A stretch of 64,000 nucleotides of DNA from Clonostachys chloroleuca (lineage: Eukaryota > Ascomycota > Sordariomycetes > Hypocreales > Bionectriaceae), in the NCBI GenBank assembly GCA_037952775.1, contig JBANAY010000003.1:2170001-2234000 (forward strand). The letters run 5' to 3'. Numbering within the stretch: position 1 is the first letter of the stretch; every line of letters begins with the position of its first letter. Below are positions 22,399-34,868 of this stretch, in pieces. The notes under the pieces were generated by a model. The model saw nothing but the letters and a program-made list of their open reading frames with translations. It did no database searches and was not told the origin of the DNA. The position numbers and the translations under genes are program-made.

Positions 22399-25300
22399 AT
22401 GGTGCAATACGGTTCAACCGGGTTCGGTCTATGTGCCTTGAGAGCATCTCTTGCCTTCACCCCTTGAAATTTCGCGGTGGTGAAAGTCCTACATTCTCTC
22501 ATTATCTTTATCCAGTCGAACTTAATGTTTTTCAATCTTGATCACAAACTCAAAACCTACCATCTTTGCTTTGAATGATACAACTCAAGCCACACTGTAC
22601 TTACCCAGCTGTAACCTGGGGAGAGAAGAAAGCATGGTCACAATGTACCAAACGAGTTGTGATATGTTAACGGCACCATCGTCTCCCTTGAGCATCTATT
22701 TTGTACTTAAACATGTATGAGAAAATTCATGTATTTATGATGATTAACAACTCAACCTAGGTTGAGATAGCTTTTCAACTGGGTAACGGATTTTCTTTTC
22801 TAATATAGCAACAACACAAGTAGTACATTGTTAAACACTAAACCCTAATTCAAGAGATCACTTTATCTTCCATGACGGTTGTTTAGCCTCTATGAGGCCA
22901 TGGAAAGAATCTTTACGCAAAGAAACCATCCCACAACATATCCCTCTTCCGACTCGCAGTCATCAAGCTCCACACATCTAAGGGTTTGTCATGGAGGGCG
23001 AGGGCGAGGATTGTAGAGACAATACAAAATAATAGCGTCCTATTTTGAGTGGAGAAGTAGATAGTCTTACAAAAAGGCGTACGAACACACGCACTTAGGT
23101 AGGTACAAAGGGCCCACGCCTGTTGTCAGCTCACTTATTATGAATGAACCTGATAGCCATAGACAAAAAAGCACTATCCGGTGACGGGATGCCACACGGT
23201 CAGCGTTATAATGTCTTCATAGCAAACAGCTTACAGCAGCAGCTTGCCACAGTCCTCAAACTGTTTGGCTCCCTCATCGGAAGTTAGCACAGAATCTCCA
23301 CTGTTTCTGTAGATGGCAATTGGTTGCCCTTGAGGAAGGGAATTAGCTGTCATTATATCTCAAGGTTTCTTCCGTGGAGCTGTTCTTCAGCTTGTTCCGC
23401 TCGTCATTCATCAGTTCAGCAGGTTGTGCTTCGGTATAGCAAAAGAGTGAATAGCAGCCGGCAGGTTGGATACAGCGCCGTTCGCCAGGGAGGATGGAGC
23501 TATCAAACGCGGTGTCGAACAAGAAAATTCCACACAGATTGTCCATGTTCAGCACCAGCTTCCCGTTGTTGTTCATGTAATCAATATTTAGACTAAGGGA
23601 CACAAAAGTGCCCAAGGGTACCTCAGTTTTGACTGCCGGTTAGTACACCTTAACAACTGGCCCTCGTCAAGCAGTCACCTGACTACCCATAGTAATATTA
23701 GCCCAAAAGAAAACACTCCAATACTATCTTATATAGTACCTTAGAGTTTTTCGTATCTATCTACGTAGTGTCTATTTTATTGTCTATAGATCTACCGGAT
23801 TAGCGACTGACTGAACACCTTCATACTACCCTATTACTCATACATATGGAGGGCTGAATTCTGCATTCTTTCACATCTCAAGTTTTGAATCATTGCTTTC
23901 GCCGTTCACTTTCAAATTGGTGCAGGACCTGAATACTTTAAGTACATATAACACTGGCAAGAAAATTATTCTGATAGCAAAACTTTAAATATTTCTTTCA
24001 TTTTCTTAGGATGCCTAAAATTTTAATATTCGCTGCATCGGGGCATTTAGGCCCGATGGAAGAACGTAAGGGAGTCAATTGCGCGAGCGCAACGAACTTG
24101 TAAATTGAAAGGGTTAGCTTTTGCTTTACTACTTAACTCTGCGCCTTTCTGACTGCAAAAATTTCGAATAAATGCGGCATTCACCTCCCATAGAGAGGAT
24201 ATATGGTCGAGAAGGCGGGCGTCCAATAACGATCAATGACTTAATTCAAGACGGTTGTGGTGATATAGAAGGTGACGATGAGAGAGGCAGCACTACCATA
24301 CAGACCAAAAGGCGATGGCAGCTCAAGTAACTTCTTGGCGGGACAAGGGTAGACTCGTAGTGGAAGACGACAGGAATCAGAAAATGGATGCGCCTAGCAT
24401 TATTAGTCAAGGGGTGAAGCGAATCGCCCGACGCAATCGTAAATGTCTGCATGGCGGCCCTAGATGCTACCTTGCAAGACGCCAATCATCAGATGCGTTG
24501 GCTGGGCATGGCTACATTAGCTGGCAGTTCAGAGCCCAGCGAGCGTGCACTTCGATCTTTGCCTATGGAGTAAGCATATGATGATGGAATTGGTAATTCC
24601 TTGGATGGCCAAGAGTGCCAAGCGCTTGGTTACGTACTCTTGTACGCCCATTGCCCACCAACTGGAGGCAGATGATGACGGTGGAGGTGTCCATCCAATC
24701 GGACCCCATGAAACAAATATGGTGAGCTTCCGAACTGGGGTCGATTTCAGTGCTGGAATCAGGGGCAGGCAAGCAGGGCAGCAAGGCACCAAGCAGGATT
24801 TGTGCATGGTGGCTTGGCGGCTTCCCGCGGGCCCCTGTTTCCCCTGGCTAGGTAGGTTGGGAATATAACCTCATCCCAGGGAATACGAGGAGTGATATTC
24901 CCACTGGCAGTTGAACCACATGTTGTACGCATGGCTTGCCATCAATCAGTTTTGTATCAACAAGCGTATGAACAACAATTGAACTCCGGATTTTCCCGTA
25001 TCAATTAAATTCATCATAGAACTTACTCCGGTCGATTTCGATTGAGAGAAATCAAATTTCTCTCTACAGCTGTTTTTCTTCGTTGAGCACCTGTGGATGT
25101 TATTAAGTGGTCGCATCTACCAGGGTTTATCATGGGCATAGGGTAGGATAGCACCTAACCGTCCGCAGATACCTAATTTTTCATACAAATTTGGGATGAC
25201 AGCTTGGTCCGATCTACGGCCGTAGCCCGTCTTGACGGAAGACAAAGAGGTCCGGTCAGTAGCAATTTTTCGCCTTAAGAGCAGACTGGCAAAGCAGGTC

Positions 25301-26688
25301 TCTACAAATTAGCTGTCGTTAGGGATGGCTGCTTGGTCGGCCACACAACGATCGCTCGTCTTGAGCCCTTGCGATTTGACTGCCGTGGCCACTAACTGCC
25401 AGGCCTGACTTATAGCGCTTGCCGCGAGGGTTGGCAGGGCTGCTTCTTTCTCTGACTCTCTTTTGTCTTTGTGATGGCCTCAACCTCCTATTTCTGTTTG
25501 TTAATTCAGTTCTATAATTAGATCCATCAATCAAGCGTAGTAAGTCAACTTAGGATTCCTATGTGCGTTTGAATTGGTACTTTTTTTATCTTTGAATTAC
25601 CTAATTGATGGCAAGCTGGTTGCATGATGATGAGGACCAATGACGCAAATGTGGTACAACGGTGTTGCAGCGGTGGCTGGTTTATGCACCGCTCAAACCA
25701 TGTCAAAAGAATGTGTCAGCCCAAATATTGAAACCTTAAGGGCGTTAAGCTCCCTGTAGCTGCAGAGCACGGTATATCCAAGACCAAGTATCTGGCATCG
25801 CAATGATCTGTTCGCACCCGACCGATGCTCCAAGGAAGGTACTTTTGAAAGGTGCACCGGGGCGAACTTATTACATATGTAGGTATGTAGGTTCGTTCAA
25901 ACGGCTCGCACAAGCAGCTACAAGAACTGCACAGGCGCACAATCGACGCCGTTGACCGTGGGACCTCAAACTGGATATATTGTGATGCGACTGCGTGCTA
26001 TAATCAGCCTTTCCACCAAGTGGCTACCAAAATCGTCCCGGCCCGTTCCGGGTCGAAGGATGCCGCCATGTACCACAAGCGGGCTGGAGAACTGGAGTTC
26101 GCAAGGGACCATCTCTTCGCGATTCAAGTTGGGTCTGGACCGAGACAGAGGGCAAAGACAATGCATGGACAAGCATCTACACGTGAAGAGGCCGCGCGTT
26201 CAGACTCCGCTGCCAATGCAAAAATATGTAATACGTGCACAGGGATGGATTCGCTGGTCAGCCAAATATGGCGACTGGCCAGTGGGTTTGCGAGCCGCTG
26301 GGGCCAACTTACTGGGTCCTTGTTAGGGGCTCCAAGGCCACCGCTGGTGTTTGCGAGAGGCCGCCAGCGACCGCCCGAAGGCTTGGCTCTTGGGATTGGC
26401 TACGCTGAAGCTGGGCAACGCACCTTTGTTTGATCCCCCTGTGCCCAGTTCCACAGCGCATGCATCAGCCCCTAAGATGCTCACTAAAAAAGAAAGAAAG
26501 TGCACCCAGCGGCCTCGCGTTGCATTGATTGCTCTGGCATTGTCAGTTCGCTTGGCCATGTCAAAACTTCAAGTGCCGGCCCGTCTCCTTCTTCCTCTTC
26601 TTCCCCGATTTTGTTTCGCCATTTCTCCTCAACCCCTCCTCACATGTCTCCTTAATCAGTAGGATACCATCTGCAAGAAGTGGGAATC
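22399..26688. other. 4.3 kb gene-poor region
   Basis: No well-supported gene. A possible small minus-strand gene lies at about 23343-23690 (separate entry). Around 23690-24200 the DNA is AT-rich and low in coding signal. The open frames at 24246-24868 and 25952-26433 have no family features and are probably chance. The last 300 bp should hold the bestrophin-like gene promoter. Confidence 0.4.
23343..23690 (-). CDS. Possible small unassigned protein, about 92 aa
   Basis: The minus frame 23615-23343 reads like real protein: strand-forming FVSLSLNIDY and KLVLNMDNLCGIFLFD, then LPGERRCIQPAGCYSLFCY with four Cys in all. Just upstream is a textbook intron end, TACTAAC followed six bases later by CAG near 23632. 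An ATG at 23690 with donor GTAGTC directly after ATGG would give MVKTEVPLGTF in frame. No signal peptide is seen in this model, so an unseen upstream exon is possible. A second coding-like stretch in another frame (23330-23250, IYRNSGDSVLTSDEGAKQF) follows downstream. I do not recognise the family. Confidence 0.3.
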
Positions 26689-28151
26689 ATGTCGGAAACC
26701 ACGCCGCCTCCCTCCACCAAGCGCACCGAAACTATGGGTACGATGGCTACCATGGTGGGCAGCGATCCCGAAAACGCCAGTAGTGGCGATCATCACGATC
26801 TGGCCGATAACCTCGAAGACTACTTTGTGAGTGTGGCTACAGCGGAGGGGCAGAGCAGAAGAAGAAAAATTCTTCTCTTTCTGTTTCTCATGTTCCTCTT
26901 CTAACCCGTTCTCAGGTTGGTCCCCGCAACTTGGCTCACCATTCAAAATGGCCCATGTTTCTTCAGCTTCACGGCAGCGTCACACCCCGGATGATCCTAC
27001 CGATTGCCTTCACCGGCGCCTGGGCCACAGCTATCAGCTGTATCTCACGTTTTGTATACAATCGTTTGTCATCCCCTTTCCGGTACCATTGACCTACCAG
27101 GCCTTTCTCTCGCTAACAACCGCCTCCAATCCCAGTTGGCATCGACTCGGTCCTTCTCACAGTTCTCGGTTTCGTCGTCGGTTTATCTCTTTCCTTTCGT
27201 AACTCCACTGCCTATGAGAGATATGCTGAGGGACGAAAGTATTGGGCACAGCTGTCTCTCACCACGCAGAATCTCGCTCGACTCGTCTGGGTGCACGTCG
27301 CCGAGAGGGAGGACTCAGCTGTCGACGACCTGCTCGCCAAAGTAACCTTTTGCAATATGCTTGTCACCTTCGCCTACGCCCTCAAGCACAAGCTTCGCTT
27401 CGAGCCCTTCACCCACTATGACGATCTGGCGCCTCGACTCAAGCACTTGAACGTGCTTGCCGCAAAGGCCGAACCCCGCGACCTCTCGAACCCTTCGACG
27501 TTGCGACGAGCCGCTCGAGCTCTTGGCTTCCCCATGGCTGAGTCCAACCCGCGAAAGCTCATCAAGAAATCGACCAAGCCCCTTGGAAATGTGCCGCTGG
27601 AAATCCTCACCTATTGTTCCGAGTACTTTAAGAGCGTAATTGATAACGACACTTTCAAGGCGCCCATCTACCAGACCCAAGCTCTCAACATGCTGACGAT
27701 GATGAACGATATCCTGACTGGGACCGACCGGATCCTCAACACGCCGCTCCCCATTGCTTATTCAATTGCCATCTCGCAAATCACATGGGTGTACATCATA
27801 GTACTGCCCTTCCAGCTTTGGGATCGTCTTCACTGGGTCACCATTCCGGCAACTATGTTTGCGGCGTATATTATACTGGGTCTTGCGCTTATTGGCCGTG
27901 AAATTGAGAACCCATTTGGCGACGATGTGAACGATTTGCCCCTAGAGGATTTCTGCGATCAGATCCGTCGCGAGATTGACGTGATTCTGGCCAGCGGCGC
28001 ACCGGGCGCAGAGGATTTCATCCGCAAGGACGACAACCTGCTCCTGCACCCTCTAAGTAACCACGGCTACCACTCCCTCAGGCAGAAGACGCCGGAGCAA
28101 GTGAGACATTACCTCAAGACCAAGATGGAGAAGGGCGTGCGCAACCTGTAA
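26689..28151 (+). CDS. Bestrophin-like / UPF0187 (YneE-type) anion channel, 433 aa
   Basis: Membrane protein of the bestrophin-related UPF0187 family, predicted chloride or anion channels. Three exons in phase: 26689-26826, 26916-27063 and 27136-28151. After a polar 46-residue lead come RNLAHHSKWPMFLQLHGSVTP (a family block) and the helices ILPIAFTGAWATAISC and DSVLLTVLGFVVGLSLSFR. NSTAYERYAEGRKYWAQL is the signature that follows the pore region. Later helices are VYIIVLPFQLWD and ATMFAAYIILGLALIGREIENPFGDDVNDL, the last carrying the conserved GxEIENPFG...NDLPL motif. The C-terminal tail is charged. The length is normal for filamentous fungi. The physiological ion and location (plasma membrane or endomembrane) cannot be read from sequence. 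Confidence 0.94.
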
Positions 28152-29346
28152 CGTCGGGTGACGCTCGTTTGCTGAGGTAACGGTGGTGGGCTGGGGCAAA
28201 ACGGCGGCCCCCAGTCTAGTCGATCAACTCGATCCTACCCGCCCTCCACCACACTCAACCCACTTATTACATTCCTTCTTCACATTCTCGAGCGTGGCTT
28301 CAGGGGTTGGCTCCTCGCATTGCATTGCATTTTTTTTTTTTGCATTCCCGGGGATTAATTAAAATACAAACAGCGTATACCCTGAAGGAACCTTCTTTCA
28401 ACGGGTTCATTGGGCCTCGGCGCAACAGCCAGCCCCGGAGCATGGGCAGCGTTACGGCATTAACAGGTGTTTTTTCTTTTCCTTTTCTTTCTAAATCTTA
28501 TTATTCAGGTATCTTTTTATGTTTTCTAAAAGAAGGGCTGGAAACGAATTATTAGACTAGTTGGAAAAGACTTATCTGCTGGTTAGGAGGGCATGCTTTG
28601 GAGGGCGCGACATGGTAAAATTGTATCTTCCATCATTGATTCATTCTGACTTGACGATCTTCCAAGTCCAAAAAAATAGACTGCGCTGCTTTTGATTCAA
28701 AGATTCAAAGACGATAGATTCCGCGACTCTTTTAGCTGCAACGGTTCTTCAAAGGCGGGAGAGCATGTTGCCCCCATTGGCCAGCAGCATCCCCATTTGT
28801 TTCCCTACTGGTATGGAGATGGAGATCATCATTAGGTTTTGCAGGGGTCATTTGCCCATAGGAACGTTTATGTGGGGATCGTGGGATATTAATGAAAATA
28901 AATATCAAACTTTCTTTGACTTCTGCTATAAGAGTGCCTGCACCTTATCTGAATAGTATATCCCGCAAACGTGACCATGAAGGAGCCTGTTAACCATAAG
29001 CGTGTTCTTGTGAATTCAATGCTCGTTTCCATATGTCTAAGCGGAAGACTTAGAATAATGTAGTAGTTCTTTTCGCCGAAGTGAGAACCCGGTAGAGAAA
29101 GAAGTATTAGACTCCGACAATGTCAACGAGTTTTGTCACCAAACCGCATCAACATTGAAAGCTGAATGCATGCAATTTATTGAAATCGATCTCAGTCTTA
29201 CTCACGTTACCCAAGTTCAGCTTGCTCGCTTCCCGCCTCTCCCGACAAAACTGGCTGACAATTGAAAAAGCAAATAATAACGATCCACCCCAAAACTATA
29301 CATTTGAAACTATCAAGTGAAAATTGTTTCGACTTCAATGGAGCTT
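28152..29346. other. Convergent intergenic DNA, bestrophin-like gene and M35 protease
   Basis: 3' flanks of both genes. A T run lies near 28330 and the DNA is AT-rich around 28480-28960. I see no gene. Confidence 0.5.
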
Positions 29347-30529
29347 TTAGCACCCGGCGTATATGCTCTGCGCAAAAAGGGCATATGTGTCAGCGTGGTT
29401 GATATTCTGCGCGGCCGTCAGGTTCTGAACCGAGGCGATTCCTACGCAAGCGTTAGTTGATCCGAAGCGCAAAAGAAGTCACGTTACGTGTTATGTATTC
29501 ACTTACCGTATCCGCCATAGTCGTTGGTGCCCTTGACCTGGCTCAGATGCGTGACCTCGTGGACGATGGTGTTGGACTGGGACTGCCCATAGCAGGACTG
29601 GGAGTTGAGGGGCAGCCGCGTCAGGTACAGATTGCAGTACACCATGTAGCTGGCCTGGGCGACTGTATACGCAAGGACGCCCTCGGCGCACGAGTTGAAG
29701 CGGTCGGAGCAGTAGAGCGCCGACACCCCGGCGTCGAACGAGAGGCACTCGTTCTTGACCTTCTCGAACACGCCGGCCACGGTCCCGCGGGTGGTCTTGT
29801 CCGTGGCCTGGTAGAACTTCTGCATGCGCGCGTCCGGGCCGAACGACGCGGCCTGCGTGGCGGCCTGGGCCAGGCTGACGCAGTTGCGCAGCGCCGCCCG
29901 GACGACGGTGTAGTTGGACCCCGTGCAGTCCGGCTTGACGACCGTGCGCTTCTGGTCGAGGACCAGGCGGGAGAGGCTGGCCTTTTGGCCGTCAACGTCG
30001 GCCTGAATCTTGTTGGAGGCGTAGGAGACGGCGCCGGCGAGCGTGTTGGATCCTTCGTTGGCGAAGGGGATGCTGCCCGTGGCCGAGATGTCGAACTTGC
30101 CGCCGTTCGAGAGATCGCGGATCTGCGCGATATCAAACGTGACTTCGGCTGTCTGCCCGGCGTCGATGTCCTGGAATGCACCGTCCTCGAGCATGTCATA
30201 TGCAATGGTCAGATGGACACCGCCAAAGGCAATTTCCTGGTCTTCGATATAATTAGCTCATATGTTTTGGGGGAAAGGGGGAATAAGGGACAGAGTATGG
30301 TACCATTTTGAGCCACCTGTACCTTCTCTACTGGCGTGTTGCCCAGAATTGTTCCAGTTTTGAGCAGTCTGAGCTTGGCATTGCCATTGTTTGTGATGCT
30401 GGCCTTGACATCGGAATTCCCAACCATCTCGAGCTTTACGCTCAGAGCATCGGGAGAGCCTTCATTGCTGTGAAAATAAGGAGCCGCTGAGGCTAAAGAA
30501 GCCAGTGAAAGGATGCTGGAGAACTTCAT
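29347..30529 (-). CDS. Deuterolysin, M35 zinc metalloprotease (neutral protease 2-like), about 353 aa
   Basis: Secreted endopeptidase made as a prepro-enzyme. Three exons: 30529 to about 30305, about 30244-29512, and about 29447-29347. A signal peptide (MKFSSILSLASLASAAP) is followed by a propeptide of about 150 residues with DALSVKLEMVGNSDVKASI. After a KR site comes the mature part, which has the M35 catalytic set: zinc-binding HEVTH, then GTNDYGGYG (the GTxDxxYG aspzincin motif), and after the last intron the NHADTYALF block. Several Cys fit the family disulphides. The last exon, with the AQNINHADTYALFAQSIYAGC end, is needed for a complete enzyme and restores the normal family length. An active protease is expected; role nutritional or host-related. 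Confidence 0.95.
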
Positions 30530-32474
30530 GATGAGCACGCTTGAGAAAGGAGTAGAGGAATAAGCCAAGCTCGGATGGCTGTAGAATGATATAAACATTC
30601 CGGTATGGAAAGGGAGGGAAGCAGGGATAGATGATCCCCTTATATCTTCACATGGCATTTAAAGCACGAGGATGAGATATGGTGGCTGCGGGTTGTTTCA
30701 GCGAAGACAGAATTTCGGTTTTAGCCACCTCGCTTGGTACCATGCTGGATTCCTCCCGGTACGCAGTTGGAGCAGCCCCCATCAACCACATGATTATGAT
30801 TATATATCACGCCAAGGGCATGACCGGAGGCCAAAGGCGAATTTGTGAGACAATAAGATGCCCGTTTCGACCGGATGCTTCTCTCACCTTTTCACAAGTG
30901 GACACGGGCTTGCCTCTGTCACCAATGGCTGGAAGCCACGACCTCCTTGATGGAGATAGGTCTGTGGAAATCGTGATCCAACTATCCAAGCATTCCCTAA
31001 CCACGGATGTGATATTAGTGGGTTAGATACTCAAGATGATCATGATGAGTAAGCGAGCGTTTGCGGAGACTCCCCGTGCTGATCGTCTCAATAACGGCCT
31101 CTAGGGCGATGAGGTACTGTATTGTACACGAGAATCACAGCGTCCAGATGAGCCTACTTTAAGACTCATTTGGGCATTAAATCGAATGTGCAGGCAAGAA
31201 GATACCTCGCCGTGACTTGTAAACTTATGCCCACTATAATGAGACAAAAGCTTTCCACAGCTGGCTCCGTGATGAATCACTCATGACACGCAAGATTCCT
31301 GGGCAGCAAAAGGTCTGTTTCGGAGAAAGGTTCATGGAAAATCAGGATTTTCCTCCTCCTGTTCATACGTTTTGCCAGATACATGACACATGAAATGGTC
31401 CAGACTATCCACGTCTCACATGTCGCCGATGGGAATAATGTGGCTCACTCCGGGCATAGCGACGGGATAGAGGAAATGCAAGTCTCAGACAACCAAACCG
31501 TTGCCAATAGAAACTCGTATTTCGACGAGCTTACTCCGAAAAGCGAATCGAGATGTCAACCGTCGGAGTTTAGAGCGTTCGGGGGGTGTCGGTGCGCGGG
31601 TAGAGAACAGCACACCTACTGGAATGGAGGGGATAACATGACGGTGCAACACGCGTCGCACTCTCACATACGTTGTTGCCGTGCTGCTGGTTCTTGCCCT
31701 TCGCACCACAATTTGTATGACTGGGCGTGCTTCCAATCCACGTATACCCAGATGCCTGCCTGTTCAAGATCCAAGCCAGAGCTCTACTGATGATTTGAAC
31801 CCATACCGCCATCTCACTTTGAAATATTCTCCCTTCCCACTACGTGGATGTGCATAGCATATAAGACTAACTTGAAATGTAAGCATTTGGGGAAAGTAGG
31901 CTTTGGGTACTTTTCCATATGCACTTACTCATAAGCAGAGACATCTACGTCAAGGTACCCATGTCCAGGCTCAGATACTGTTTCTCGTGGCTGTCTCGTG
32001 AACAACAGTAAGTGAGAATGCTTACACATCAATATGGTAATTCTTCAAGTTATCTCCGGCCTTAGGAGCAACTTCCGTTGGTGAACCGGCTCGTCTTACA
32101 ATGAATGACACATAGATCGTTCATCAGGAGGTAGATAAACACATCTGAAGATGACTTCAGAGTGGCCTCTAGTAGGAAGAGCAAGTATGTAGATATTGCA
32201 TGCGTGATTCCAATATATCCCATTCATTTCGAACTAGCTAGTAGGTGGTCAGCTTTTCGAATATAATTCTTGGGACAAAACCACCTTGATGACACAAGTG
32301 TACGTTCGCCCTGGCAACAATCTCCATCTCGTTGTTTCTCGTTGCTATAATCTATAAGGATCAAGCAGGCTAAAAGAGCAGACCAAAAGTCAAAAGGACA
32401 AAACCTGAAGATGGGAAAGGAAAAAAAGGCCATGCATAGGGTATATTAGGTCGTTATTGGTAAGCCCTCATATC
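30530..32474. other. 1.9 kb gene-poor region between M35 protease and F-box gene
   Basis: M35 promoter at the left. Open frames such as 31383-31790 (plus) and 31485-31812 (minus) overlap each other and show no family features. I see no gene or RNA here. Confidence 0.45.
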
Positions 32475-34016
32475 TCAAATCGTAGTCCCGAACGGAGGTT
32501 GGGTATTTGGCCGATCCATCATCTCAAGCCAGTCGGGGAATCGGTCACCCCTAACATTGTACATTTCGGTGGGTAATGGCTCCTTCCAAAAATCCTCCTC
32601 CAACCAATTCTCATCAGCTTTCCGGTCCATCGACATACACTCCCATTCCTCGGTGCCAAGCCACAGTACAGTCCTTAGATTTATGTGTTCTCCCTCCGAA
32701 ATTGCTCGAGCTAGTGGGAGTAAAAGCTCTTTTGCAGGGGTCCCTTCAAAATCGAGAAAGAGTAACTCCAATGACTCGGGTAGAAAATCGGAAAGATTTT
32801 TATAGCTTGGTGTTTCTGTCTCTGTCTCTGTCTGTGTCTCTGTTTCTGTCTCTACTGGAGCGAAGTTCCAGATATGGTTTGCTTCGAGGGCGGCATATCT
32901 TAAGTTGCTGAAGCTTCGGAGAGATGTAATTTGATATCGGCTGTCTGCGGGTGGTTTCCAGTCTAGGAACTCGTCGAATGGAGAGGTGGTAATAGTCCAG
33001 CAGAAGTCAATTTGGAGAACCTCTAGCGTCGCTTTATGAGGTTCTAGAGCAATCTCAACCTCTCGAGCCAAAGGACCATGTTGATTAGTCGACAGGTAGG
33101 CAAACCGTAGAAGAGTTGGTATGTTGGCCAGCAGAGGACTGAGCTTCGACCACGAGCCTCTCATTTCCAAACACAGCTCCTGAAGACGAGGTAGGTCTGG
33201 AAGAAAATCAAGAGCTCCAGCGGTACAGTGCAAAGTTTCGAGAGTGGAGGAGGCAGCGGTGGTGAGGAGCATTTCCACAGGACTCTCTCGAGTGGGGTGA
33301 TTACACTTTCTATGTTCCGGAGTGCATGTATCGCCCTCCTGTCTGTCCAAGGTGAATTTGGCGGAGCGAAGTGATTCCAGAAATCTTCGAGGTGCTGGTC
33401 CTCCTTGGTTGCCGTACCAGGTCGAAAGTGCGTCAAACCTCCAGTCTCTTGGTATGCTAAGAGTCAAGCTCTTAAGGCGGGGGAACAAGGCCAACATGAA
33501 CTGGATAATCGTCTCATGGTCATTATCAGGGAGTAATTGGTCCGCGCTGAAAGCCAAACCGTTGTCACTCTGTTGGCTGTTCAGGATCACCTTTAAGTCT
33601 CTATTCATGGCCTCCGACATGGATCTAACACAACAGCGGCAAAGAGAGTACTTGATCGCAATATTGATGTCGAGAGCCTTGACGTTGCCTCCAAGATGGG
33701 GAGACATAGAGATTGATCTCAGGAAAAAGTAGGCGGTTCTGCGAAAGCTGCGGACATGATCATCGCGTCTCATAACATCAAATGCGAAGACGTGGAACAA
33801 AATTGGCTGCGCAATTGAGCAGACAAGTTTGGATACCTTGCAAAGACGTCGTAAGATCGCCTGGCCTCCAGATTGAGGGCGCTTTTTCGCATCATCCAGC
33901 CATTTTATTGATGCACAATGCTCGCAAAAGTTGCTAAAGATCACTTGCAGAATCTCAGGTGGAAGGGACGTCAACGTGGTTTTCGAGCCTTGCAAGGCTC
34001 CTGAGCGGGAGCTCAT
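32475..34016 (-). CDS. F-box-like protein, 513 aa, single exon
   Basis: One uninterrupted frame. Residues about 15-35 read LTSLPPEILQVIFSNFCEHC, the F-box core (LPxEI..xIF) that docks to Skp1 in SCF ubiquitin ligases. RRLCKVSKLVCSIAQPILFHVF continues it. The rest has leucine-rich, LRR-like stretches (LKSLTLSIP, LETLHC, LPRLQELCLEMRG, LRSFSNLRYAALEA) of the degenerate type usual in fungal F-box proteins and probably binding substrates. A run of alternating Thr-Glu (TETETQTETETET, near 32815-32865) comes from a hexamer-like microsatellite and may vary in length between strains. Substrate unknown. Confidence 0.85.
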   Translation of the reverse strand: MSSRSGALQGSKTTLTSLPPEILQVIFSNFCEHCASIKWLDDAKKRPQSGGQAILRRLCKVSKLVCSIAQPILFHVFAFDVMRRDDHVRSFRRTAYFFLRSISMSPHLGGNVKALDINIAIKYSLCRCCVRSMSEAMNRDLKVILNSQQSDNGLAFSADQLLPDNDHETIIQFMLALFPRLKSLTLSIPRDWRFDALSTWYGNQGGPAPRRFLESLRSAKFTLDRQEGDTCTPEHRKCNHPTRESPVEMLLTTAASSTLETLHCTAGALDFLPDLPRLQELCLEMRGSWSKLSPLLANIPTLLRFAYLSTNQHGPLAREVEIALEPHKATLEVLQIDFCWTITTSPFDEFLDWKPPADSRYQITSLRSFSNLRYAALEANHIWNFAPVETETETQTETETETPSYKNLSDFLPESLELLFLDFEGTPAKELLLPLARAISEGEHINLRTVLWLGTEEWECMSMDRKADENWLEEDFWKEPLPTEMYNVRGDRFPDWLEMMDRPNTQPPFGTTI

Positions 34017-34868
34017 TTGAATTTATGTGCCCAAGAGGCGCGATAAAGGTTTAGAAGAGTTGGGGGATATGCGTGAGTAGAATGGGAGGAAATCCCATGA
34101 GGAGTGCAGCGCTTTCGAAGAGGGAATGACAGAGCCTTTGCGACAATAGAGCTCTCTCTCATGAGTAGAATCCCACGAGGAAAATTTGAGGAAATTTAGA
34201 AAGAGGAGCAAAGTGAGAAAGAAAAGAGAAGTGGGAGAGTGATTTGGATGTGGCCTGAGGCAAACATTAATCCAAGCTCTCGCCTGTTTGCCAAGGGAAG
34301 GTGCGTTCGTGGGCAACTGCTATGGGGCAAAAGGCACGACCCGACAATGGACGAAACTGATAGCCAAACGATGACAATAGCCCACTAGGTCCGCCCCTAC
34401 CTTACGTGAAGCACTTGCACAATTGGGCACCATTGTTGAGTGTCTCCAAGCGACAGTTGCTCGCTCGGGGCACGAGGCTCTAGCCATGTCCATTCAGGAA
34501 GTAACCAGAAACCTTGATCGGCTGGCAAGTCCAACTTTCAACGCACAGAAACCCCAGTTCTTTGGATTGTGTTATTTATCAAGCGCTAGCAGCCTCATGT
34601 CCCTATAGCACAGTGATCTTCACAGAAAGGTGGATTTGAGTAGGCTCTCAGCTGGCAGCAACAAATGTGATTATCGCTGCGGATGCTTGTTGGTACCGGT
34701 GTATCACATGAGAGCGACTTCCAGAATCCCACGTAATCCACGGGCCAAGAAGCGACCCAATCGCAACAGCCGACACATTGTGCTCCTGTACTTAAATGGA
34801 CCCTCCTTGCGGGGTGCCCTCATCGCAACTCTCATCCTTCCAGCACGGAAAACATCTCCATCCCAACA
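34017..34868. other. Divergent spacer between F-box and SRR1-like genes
   Basis: Promoters of the two genes. Minus frame 34023-34316 lies in the F-box leader and has no family features. No other gene seen. Confidence 0.45.
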
